Below are positions 23,501-31,900 of a stretch of 35,383 bases of DNA, piece after piece. The notes under the pieces are model-generated. The model saw only the letters and a program-made list of their open reading frames with translations. It ran no database searches and had not been told where the DNA came from. The translations under genes were made by a program, and so were the position numbers. Position 1 is the stretch's first letter, and every line of letters starts with the position of its first letter. This stretch comes from an uncultured Owenweeksia sp. (lineage in GTDB: Bacteria; Bacteroidota; Bacteroidia; Flavobacteriales; Schleiferiaceae), in NCBI GenBank assembly GCA_937146805.1, contig CAKZRR010000045.1, forward strand, positions 1 through 35,383, in the 5' to 3' direction.

Positions 23501-23810
23501 TATGTTGGCTATGTTTAGCCTGCGTGTTATTCCAGCGCATTTGGTAGGCCACCTTTTTACGCAAAGAAGGGTCTTCTCCATGGTGGTGATGTTCGGAATG
23601 ATCGTGGTCGTGCGACTCGGGGTTTGACTCCAAAAGATAAGCCGTATAGCCTGTTTTTTCAAAGAACAGGGCGCCTTGATTTAGATTGCATTTAAAGACA
23701 AAATCGCCTTCCCATTGCCCCATATTTGGGATAAACTGGGCTTGTCCAAATCCTGTTAAGGATATTAGAGTCAGTGCGATAGAGAAAAAGACGTAGTTTT
23801 TTAAAGGCAT
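20589..23810 (-). CDS. T9SS type B (gliding-motility C-terminal) surface protein, SBBP-type
   Basis: A 1073-residue secreted protein. Signal peptide 1-22 (ends GFGQ); a DUF7948-like N-terminal domain about 25-250 (FIPNMGQWEG, FKCNLNQGALFFEKTGYTAYLL, YPGVQVNYYSQDDFLKYDIVV); an SBBP/beta-propeller-like region about 250-750 with repeated YLGGT, YVGGNG and YFGGSSEE; two PKD domains (WFFGDGTT about 774, WNFGDGQQ about 855); a third Ig-like region; and from about 989 the CHU_C/gliding C-terminal domain (TFIPNAFTPNADELNEQF, FNRWGQLVFETNN, WDGTFDGE, VYLYRLKT). This type B domain targets T9SS export, and relatives are often adhesins for gliding. Seven His lie in residues 67-77 (HDHDHSEHHHH), possibly metal-binding. 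Domain names are from memory. Confidence 0.9.
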   Translation of the reverse strand: MPLKNYVFFSIALTLISLTGFGQAQFIPNMGQWEGDFVFKCNLNQGALFFEKTGYTAYLLESNPESHDHDHSEHHHHGEDPSLRKKVAYQMRWNNTQAKHSQHIGKQAASIYHNYFLGNNPDNWKSKVPLFNLLEVKEVYPGVQVNYYSQDDFLKYDIVVNNLKSLPKIEMTYHGLKSATVQNGRLVLNTGLGEVYEWIPLAYQLINGQKIPVACNYEVRKKSIGFSFGTYAPNIPIVIDPILDFATYSGSTIINFGYTATYDNQGHSYGGGITYGMGYPTSLGVVQGGMGGGGYDISITKFSKHGDSALYATYLGGTQEEAPHSMVVNSQGELHILGNTGSNDFPVLSNAYQSIYSNGPALKTHINTYANGSNIFICKLSSDGTAFLGCTYLGGDLGDGINLRSALNYGDNNRGEIALLDQGKIAIFSSSLSTNLPLNAGNVNHNDSTQNAILVTFNSNLSQLLWGTYVGGNGNETGYSMKYDGSKIIVCGSTRSSNLFTHSAAWQAVHGGSYDGFIATFNAASGAALKGTYIGDSGITQAFFIDKDKLGNIYVVGQSDDSLAISNGKYANPGSRQFIQKYDSQLNSLLWSTQVGSGQNKYDLVPSAFMVDNCLNIYLSGWNGAANQLAKQNQRGNTKGLPTSADAFDSTSNGDDFYFMVLDPDAQGLKFASYFGGSSEEHVDGGTSRFSPDGIMYQAVCAGCSSGSFPTTPGSYSPTKPTGNCNLGLIKIDFNFTVRSVPIIDYSLNVDTVCDSLIVTFTNHSLRSQNYQWFFGDGTTSTDFEPVHSFAAGQRYQVTLVATDTFCGISDTSYTTLFNPKTPTNSTLAANFIGCSKDFKADFDAQSDLAHLYHWNFGDGQQGQGKSIQHTYPSNGVYTVELFATDTICNRIDTLTTIVEFNDTSKIPNTHIEVTQCKQNPFSITHQNERARFSYRWIINGLTYLGPYPSIHNSVLGTNSIQLTITDSLCSSVYDKSFNIYIEDLFQQTFIPNAFTPNADELNEQFMVVGNDCDDFAHFAIFNRWGQLVFETNNPYQDFWDGTFDGEAAKEDVYLYRLKTSSEELKGKVVLIR

Positions 23811-23904
23811 ATTTGAGCCACTCTTTACAACCTCCTAAATTAAGATACTTAAATAGATTATGCCGTAAATATTTGGAGTAATGAGTAAACGAAGCCTTAC
23901 TATA

Positions 23905-25071
23905 TTATTCGTTTAGCAAAATAGCCTTAAAAAGGGTGGGTTTTCCAAGGTGGTTTTTAGAAGCAATTAAGTACTCTTTTTCGGCTGGTTTTATGCGCAG
24001 CTTCTTTTCAATTTCGTTGGCTTTTAAGCCATAATTACGAGCAATTATATTGTATCTACTTCCTTTTAGGCTTTTATCGTTGGGGCTATGTTCACTAAGT
24101 ATTTCAAACTGCTTTCCCGGAAAATTAACTTCCCATTGTTGATTGGTGTAAAGGTGACTATTGGGGTTTAGTTTATCCAAACCAAAACTTATTGCGAGCT
24201 CGTCTTGCAACCCAGCTTTTAATATAGATGTATTGGGTTCGTAAAGATATTTCTCCGTTTTAGAAATAGTGGGCTTCTGGGTGTTTATCTTATTAAAGTC
24301 ATACTCGTATAAGTCTGTCTTGTCTGGCTGAATATTAAAGCATTTGATGACTGTATTGTCATGCTTTTTGTGCAAGAGATAATTCACTTCCTTACATTCA
24401 TTTTTAACGCTTACCACCCAAATTTCACGCACAAATTTAAGTTGACTTACGGCTAAGCTAATGTCTAGCATAGGACTCGTTTTAATCAAACAGCTTCTCT
24501 CATCATTAACCAAATCATCTAGCATTTTGGTAACATTGGGGAGGCAATCGGCTAACGCAAAAACTTTATTTTTTCCGTCATCTCTTCTGTAAGGATCCAC
24601 CATCACAAAGTCCGCGTCACTCTCTTTAAGGAGGTTTCTGCCATCTCCATTTCTAACGGTAATTCCACTGTTAAGTGCTTCAAAGTTTAGCGCGGCAATT
24701 TGAGCTAAATCTGAGTTTTGTTCTATGTAGGTCGTTTTTTTAAACGACTTTGAAAGGTAATAGGCATCCACACCAAAGCCACCAGTAATGTCTATTAGTT
24801 GTTTTCCATCAACCAGGCTCGCTTTAAGCTGTGCAGTAGCTTGCGAAGAGCATTGCTCAACGGCCAAACCGCTAGGCCAAATAATGCCGTTGGTTTGAGC
24901 CCATAGAGGTAACTTTTTTTGTGCTTTTTGCAAAGCGGCTACTTGTGATATTAGCAATTTGCGATGCGGTAGTTTGCTCCACTGCAAGGCCAGTGTACTT
25001 GCTTTTATGCTCAAATTATCTTTAATAAGCTGAGCGTTTTGCCTTATAAGTTCAATTTCTTGAGATGTCAA
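23905..25071 (-). CDS. Class I SAM-dependent methyltransferase with THUMP-like domain (PG_1098-like)
   Basis: A 388-residue cytoplasmic enzyme of a Bacteroidota-typical family. SAM-binding motif DITGGFGVD (94-102), acidic residue at the end of strand 2 (YIEQ, E117), and the catalytic-region motif VDPYRRD (158-164), where relatives have DPARRD. Residues about 250-388 form ferredoxin-like and THUMP-like parts, which suggest RNA (probably tRNA or rRNA) as substrate. The target base is unknown. Its ATG overlaps the stop of the DUF4159 gene by 4 bases (ATGA), so the two are translationally coupled. The 3' end at 23905 is 94 bases from the 5' end of the T9SS type B gene. Confidence 0.88.
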   Translation of the reverse strand: MTSQEIELIRQNAQLIKDNLSIKASTLALQWSKLPHRKLLISQVAALQKAQKKLPLWAQTNGIIWPSGLAVEQCSSQATAQLKASLVDGKQLIDITGGFGVDAYYLSKSFKKTTYIEQNSDLAQIAALNFEALNSGITVRNGDGRNLLKESDADFVMVDPYRRDDGKNKVFALADCLPNVTKMLDDLVNDERSCLIKTSPMLDISLAVSQLKFVREIWVVSVKNECKEVNYLLHKKHDNTVIKCFNIQPDKTDLYEYDFNKINTQKPTISKTEKYLYEPNTSILKAGLQDELAISFGLDKLNPNSHLYTNQQWEVNFPGKQFEILSEHSPNDKSLKGSRYNIIARNYGLKANEIEKKLRIKPAEKEYLIASKNHLGKPTLFKAILLNE

Positions 25072-25736
25072 TTCAACGCACCATTTTTAAAAACAAACTC
25101 CACTAAGTTGGCTCCCATTTGCAGGGCCAGAAGTCGTTTTTCGGGAGGGTCGTTGTGTACCTCTTCATCTTCCCAACCATCACCTAAATCACTTTCCGTG
25201 GTATATAAAAGCACTAGTCTATCTTCCCAAAAAACACCTAAAGCTTCTGGTGGTTTTTTATCGTGTTCATGTATTTTGGGTAAGCCATTTTTAAACTCAA
25301 ACGTCTGATGAAAAATAGGATGGGAGTAGGGTATAGGTTTTAAAGAAGTTTCTGGAAACATACGAGCAATTTCACTTCGTACATATTTATCCATTCCGTA
25401 ATTATCATCAATATGTAAAAAACCACCAGCCAACAAGTAACTTCTCAAATTGGCAATTTCGCTTTCGCTGAAAACAACATTTCCGTGGCCCGTCATATGT
25501 ACAAAGGGGTACCTGAAAACGTCCACCGAGCCAGCCTCAACAACTGCATACTTTGGGTCAATTTTAGTGTTTAACTTGTTGTTACAGAATAAAATGAGAT
25601 TATTAAGGGAGGTGGGGTTTCCATACCAGTCGCCACCACCACTGTATTTAAGTACCGCAATTTGATAATCGCCTTGTTGACCTAAAAGGCCAAAACAAAA
25701 CGTATAAAGTAGGGTGAAGAGTTTTAGTTTATTCAT
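25068..25736 (-). CDS. Secreted DUF4159 protein
   Basis: A 222-residue protein with a signal peptide (MNKLKLFTLLYTFCFGLLGQ). The DUF4159 domain fills the mature part: IAVLKYSGGGDWYGNPTSL, then FRYPFVHMTGHGNVVFSESEI (about 74-94), LLAGGFLHIDDNYG, and SHPIFH. The fold is related to class I glutamine amidotransferase-like/ThuA-type modules, but I see no assigned activity; it is common in Bacteroidota and Planctomycetota. It is presumably periplasmic. It is the first gene of a two-gene unit with the methyltransferase. A promoter -7 box lies only 4 bases before the ATG, so the transcript may be leaderless. Confidence 0.88.
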   Translation of the reverse strand: MNKLKLFTLLYTFCFGLLGQQGDYQIAVLKYSGGGDWYGNPTSLNNLILFCNNKLNTKIDPKYAVVEAGSVDVFRYPFVHMTGHGNVVFSESEIANLRSYLLAGGFLHIDDNYGMDKYVRSEIARMFPETSLKPIPYSHPIFHQTFEFKNGLPKIHEHDKKPPEALGVFWEDRLVLLYTTESDLGDGWEDEEVHNDPPEKRLLALQMGANLVEFVFKNGALN

Positions 25737-25740
25737 TTTT

Positions 25741-25771
25741 CAAAAGTACTTAAGTTGTTAGATTTAACAAT
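25741..25771 (-). promoter_or_regulatory. Promoter of the DUF4159-methyltransferase operon
   Basis: On the minus strand ATTG (25771-25768), a 19-base spacer, and TACTTTTG (25748-25741), an exact TAnnTTTG. It ends 4 bases before the ATG at 25736, which would give a leaderless or nearly leaderless transcript. Confidence 0.5.
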
Positions 25772-25929
25772 CTGAATTTCGAAAACTCATAGAATGATAC
25801 GTTTAATAAATAGCAAGTGAGTTATGGTGGTTTATAGCTGCATATTAAAAATGGAAGTTTAAATTTGAATGTAACGCAACCCAAGCGGTAGTAGGTAACA
25901 TCTTCAAATTACATTTTTTGTTTTCAATG

Positions 25930-25963
25930 ATTGTTTTTAAGCCAACCCTCTGCCGTACTTTTT
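25930..25963 (+). promoter_or_regulatory. Probable promoter of the giant adhesin gene
   Basis: ATTG at 25930-25933 (TTTG-like), a 22-base spacer, and TACTTTTT at 25956-25963, one base off TAnnTTTG, 32 bases before the ATG at 25996. The rest of the 259-base divergent gap shows nothing else. Confidence 0.35.
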
Positions 25964-25995
25964 CGTAATTTATTTAGAATCACAATTCCTACCTT

Positions 25996-28900
25996 ATGTT
26001 CTATAGTAATTTTTATAAAACTGTATTTTTAAGTTTAATGGTGTTTTTTGCCAGTGGGCAAACTAGCACTGTAGCCACCTTTACGGGAGGTAATGCTAAT
26101 TCTGATTTCAACTTTAACCCAGATACTTCTAGTGAGTCAACTTGCGCTACTACTTTGTTGGTAAATGTGCCTACAGGACGCTTTGTGACTTCTGTAGATG
26201 TAGAATATGATTTTACAGCAACAGGTACGGCTTGGATGATTGAGCAGAAATCGTATTTGGAATGTGTAACTAAAGGGACAAAAGAGGGAAGTGTGAGTAA
26301 CGGCCCAGCGCAAAATATAGCCGGTACACATGCTTATACCAGAACGGGCTTGGCGTTAGCAAACGGTTTAGTGCCTACAGGCGGCTTAACTTTTAAGCTA
26401 CATGCGTTTAGAACATTTGGTGGTGGAGCCTGCAATGCTACTTTCAACTTTATTCCCAATTCTACTTTTAAAGTAACGGTTCATCATATTGCTGCGCCTA
26501 CTTGTTTGCCGCCAACAAGTTTACAGTTAAACTCAGTTACAGCTAATTCGGCTACTGTAGGCTGGACAACAGGAGGTGCCACTAATTGGCAAATTGAGTA
26601 TGGCCCTATTGGTTTTACGGTTGGTACCGGAACACGTGTTTCAACAACTACAAACCCAGTAACCCTTACGGGTTTAAATGCTAGCACCAGTTATGAGATA
26701 ATAGTAAGAGATAGCTGTGGCGCAACGGACGTAAGTTTATGGTCGTCTCGATTGCCCATAAAAACAGCCTGTTCTACTATAAACGCACCTTGGTTTGAAA
26801 ATTTCAGTAGTGCGGATTGGCAGGCAGGTGGCTTTAATAATAATGGGGCTATAGACACTTGTTTTCAGAGAAATCACGCCAATTTTTTCACTTATATAAG
26901 TGGCCCTCCATTATTTGCTTCTAATTTTTCGGGGCCTAGTGGAGATCATACAACGGGCAGCGGTAAATACATTTTTAGCGAAAGGGTAACATTTGGGGTC
27001 TTTCCAGCGACTGCGGAAATAGTAAGCCCGGTGATAAACACCAACCCTTTGACTACTCCGGAGTTAAGTTTTTGGTATCACATGTTTGGTGGTGATATAG
27101 GAACACTTACGGTAGAAATATCCACAAATGGAGGCGTTAATTATACAACCCTGCAAACCGTTACTGGGCAAAAGCAAACTAGTAAAACAGATCCTTGGAA
27201 AGAATCTATAATTAGCTTAGCCAGTTACGCCAACAGCAATGTTACGCTTCGTTTTAGATCAACACAGACTAGCATTGGTGTTAATGGTGATTTAGCCTTA
27301 GACGATATCAGTATCCACGAACAACCAAATTGTCCTAAGCCTCAAAATTTAACAGTTAATGCTATTACAAATAATTCAGCCACATTAGGCTGGCAAACAG
27401 GAGGGGCTGTTAATTGGAATATAGAATACGGCCCGGTTGGTTTTACGGTTGGTACAGGAACTAAAGTAACTGCCAATTCAAACCCTTTTACCATTACGGG
27501 ATTGTTGGCCAATACAGGCTACTCTTTTTACGTTCGCGATAGTTGTGGGCCAACGGATGTTTCGGCTTGGCAGGGGCCTACTTCAGATACTACCAAATGT
27601 AATCCGGTTTTAGCACCTTATTTTTTGAATTTTAATGGTGCCATTTGGGTGGTGCCTCCTTTTATAAATGACAACGGAAATATTGCCGCCTGTTGGAATA
27701 GGGATGTTTCTTTGAATTATCAGTTTAAACCCTCAAATGGGGTAGCAACCGTAACTACTGGACCTGCTAGTGGTAGTGGTAAATTTTTGGCCTCCGAACG
27801 CATGTTTGGAGCCACGCAACCTTCGTTAAAAGCTGTTATCGAATCTCGATTAGTAAATACCAGCCCGTTAACTATTCCTGAGCTTTCGTTTAAGTACCAC
27901 ATGTTTGGAGCCGATATTGACTCTTTAGTAGTAGAAGTGAGCAATGGTTTGGTTTGGGCTAGCGAAATGACCTTAACAATGCCCCAACAAACTAGTAAAG
28001 CAGATGCCTGGAAAGAGGCTTTTGTAGACCTTAGTGCCTACGCTAACAATACGGTACAGGTTCGATTTACAGCCTATCGCAATAGTACTTTTGCGTTTAA
28101 CTCGGTAGTGGCTATTGATGATTTTAGCATACACGAACAACCCAGTTGTCCTAAGCCACAGGCATTAGCATTAGATCTTGCTTGGCACGATAAGGTTACA
28201 CTTTCTTGGTTGAGCGGTGGAGCTAGTAATTGGGAAATAGAATATGGTACAACTGGTTTTACCGTTGGCACAGGAACAAGGGTTCCAGTGTCTACTAATC
28301 CCGCTACAATTACTGGATTATCGGCTAATTTAACCTATGATTTTTATGTTAGAGATAGTTGTGGTTTAGGAGATGTTTCTAGCTGGGAAGGCCCCTTAAA
28401 TGTAAAAACACTGTGTTTGCCATCTGGCATTCCTTATAACAAAGGATTTGGCCATCCATCTTTCAGCCCAGGCACTAACTTTAACGATCCAGGTTCCGTG
28501 CATAATTGTTGGAGCAGAAGCAGGGAAGATTTATACGTATGGAAGGGCGGTCCAAATATTTTTGCAAACCCTAACACAGGACCCGATGTTGATCACTCTA
28601 CAGGAACGGCTGCCGGTAAGTTTATTTATACGCAATCTATCGGCTTTAGTGCCTCAACTCCAATTGTAACTGAAATAGAAAGTGATTTAGCCGATGTTAC
28701 CAGTTTAACAACACCAGAACTAAGTTTTTGGTACCACATGTTTGGTGCCAATATTGGCGATTTGGAGCTCTTTGTAACTAACGGTAGCACATGGACTTCT
28801 GTTTGGACAAAAGTGGGCCAGCAACAAACCAGTGGAGCCACGCCCTGGAAAGAGGCCATTGTAAATTTAGCGGCTTATGCAGGCGATACAATTAGATTAA

Positions 28901-31900
28901 AATTTGTAGCCACAAAAAGCACAACTGGTAACTCGGCCGAAATTGCTTTAGATGATATAAATATTCATGAGCAGCCTACTTGTCCTAAACCACAAAACTT
29001 GGTTTTGGTGGGTATGACCAACAGCACGGCTACGCTGCAATGGCAAACAGGTGGCGCCACCAATTGGCAAATAGAATATGGTGGCCCAGGTTTTACTTTA
29101 GGTACAGGAACGGTAGTAAACGCAAACGCCAATCCATTTATACTTACAGGATTAACAGCTAATACCAACTATCAATTTTATGTTAGAGATAGTTGTGGGG
29201 CTACGGATGTTTCTCCTTGGCAAGGGCCGGTTAGCGGGCGTACCAACTGCAATCCCATTGCGGCACCGCATTTACAAACTTTTGATGGGTCGGCTTTTAC
29301 GGTAGGTACTTTCCCTAATTTGGGAGGTATTAACCCTTGTTGGACAAGAGATGCCAGCTTGAATTACGTTTTTAGTCCAGAAATAACCAATACTATATTC
29401 AGTTCAGGTCCTTCGGCCGATCATACATCGGGTTCTGGTAAATTTATGTCGGCCTTAAGGCAATTTGGCACGGCTACACCCAGTCAAATGGCAGAGTTTG
29501 AATCGCCTTTAATCGATTTAAGTCCATTAACCATTCCTGAGCTTTCGTTTTGGTACCATATGTTTGGAGCAGATATTGATTCCCTTACTGTAGAGGTGTT
29601 TGATGGTAATGTTTGGAGCAAAGAAGTTAATCTAGCGGGTAACTCTCATATTTCCAAAACAGACCCTTGGAAAGAAAGAGTGGTAGATATTAGTGCCTAT
29701 GCGAACGATACCATTAAGGTGCGCTTTAAGGCATATCGCAATTCTACGTTTGCTTTCAACTCAGTAGTTGGTTTGGATGATTTTGATATTCATGAACAAC
29801 CTACTTGCCCTAAGCCGCAAAGCTTGGTATTACTGGGTATGACAAATAGTACCGCCACACTACAATGGCAAAGTGGTGGTGCCAGTAATTGGCAAATAGA
29901 ATATGGCGGTCCTGGTTTTACTCTTGGTACCGGAACCATGGTAAACGCTGGTAGCAATCCTTTTACTGTAACGGGTTTAAGCGCCAATACCAGCTATGAT
30001 TTTTATGTAAGAGATAGTTGTGGGACAACAGATGTTTCGGCTTGGCATGGTTTGGCATCAGGCAGAACAGATTGTAACCCCATTACCGCACCTCATTTGC
30101 AAACATTTGATGGAGCCGCATTTACAGTGGGTACTTTTCCAAACCTTGGAGGTATGGATCCTTGTTGGTTGCGAGATGCTTCCTTGAATTATGTTTTTAC
30201 GCCCGAGATAACCAATACTATATTTGCCTCAGGCCCTTCGGCCGACCACACTTCTGGTTCAGGTAAATTTATATCATCATTGCGCCAATTTGGTACTGCA
30301 ACACAGTCGCAGGAAGCTGTTTTTATTTCACCCTTAATAGATTTATCACCACTTACAATACCTGAGCTTTCGTTTTGGTACCATATGTTTGGTGTAGATA
30401 TCGATTCGTTAAATGTATCGGTGTTTGATGGACAAAGTTGGAATAACGAGTTAACTATAACGGGAGGTAGCCATTTATCTAAAACAGATCCGTGGACAGA
30501 ATCCATTATAAATATGAGCGCTTATGCCAATGACACTGTGAAGGTGCGTTTTAGAGCTTATCGTAATTCCACTTTTGCTTTTAATTCGGTGGTGGGTTTA
30601 GATGACTTTGATATTCATGAACAGCCTACCTGTCCAAAGCCAAGTAACTTACAAGTAATGGGTCAAACCGCCAACTCTGTAAGTTTAAGTTGGACGAGCG
30701 GAGGGGCTACAGACTGGCAAATTGAATACGGAATAAATGGTTTTACTCTTGGAACAGGAACAATCGTTTCGGCTGGTACCAATCCCTTTACCGTATCGGG
30801 TTTAAATTCTTCTACCACGTATGATTTTTATGTACGCGATAGTTGCTCAGCTACAGATAAAAGTGATTGGTTTGGCTTTGTGAGTCAGAGTACAGATTGC
30901 CTTCCCGTTTTAGCACCGTATTTCGAAAACTTTGATGGTAATCAGTGGTTAACAGGAGTTAACTTTAACGATACGGGCAGCGTTTCACCTTGCTGGGATC
31001 GAACGCCCAATTCCATTTACTTTTGGAAACCAGGCCCGCCTTTCTTTATATCAACTCTTACCGGCCCATCTGGGGATCATACTACTGGGAATGGTAAATA
31101 TATCTATACTGAAAGTCTAGGGTTTGGAGGGGCTCCTAATACGGCTATTGCCGAAACACCATTTATTGATTTAAGCAGTCTAACAGTTCCTGAGTTGAGG
31201 TTTTACTACCACATGTTTGGTGCTACTATTGGAAATCTAAATATTGAAATAGACAATGGATCGGGTTATACTAGCTTAGGTGCTATTACAGGGCAGCAAC
31301 ATACGGCTCAGGCGTTACCGTGGACGGAGCGCGCTATCTTGTTAAGTGCTTATGCTAATGATACCGTTCGTATTAGGTTTAGAGCTGTACGTACCGTAAA
31401 CGGAACTTTGGCTGATATTGCTATTGATGATGTAGAAATAAGAGAAGCACCCAGCTGTTTTAAACCTCAGAATGTGGTGGTTAGCAATCCAACTCTTACC
31501 AGTTTAAACGTAAGTTGGACAACCGGAGGCGCAACCAATTGGATTATAGGTTATCGTGCATCAGGGTCACCAGCTCCTTATACTTTAGTGCCAGTAAATG
31601 CCAACCCTTGGGTTATTACAGGTTTAAGTCCTTCTACTAATTACGAAGTTGTGGTGAAGGATAGTTGTGGGATTGGGGATGCAAGTGAATGGAGCACCGT
31701 TACCTATGGCACCACGTTATGTGGGGTAGTAACAGCACCGTTTTACGAAGATTTTGATGGTGGTGTATGGCAAACAGGTATAGGTTTTAATAATGTTGGC
31801 CATACCATAAGTCCATGTTGGACAAGGCCCAGTGCAACCAATCCTAATTTTAGTACTAGGATAGGAGCAACCCAAACATTTAACAGTGGCCCATTAGGAG

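Noticed and set aside
30189-30506. 105-codon minus-strand open frame within the giant adhesin gene, and similar shadows along it
   Set aside because: They mirror the repeated coding frame on the opposite strand, recur by repeat structure, and show no family likeness or start signals.
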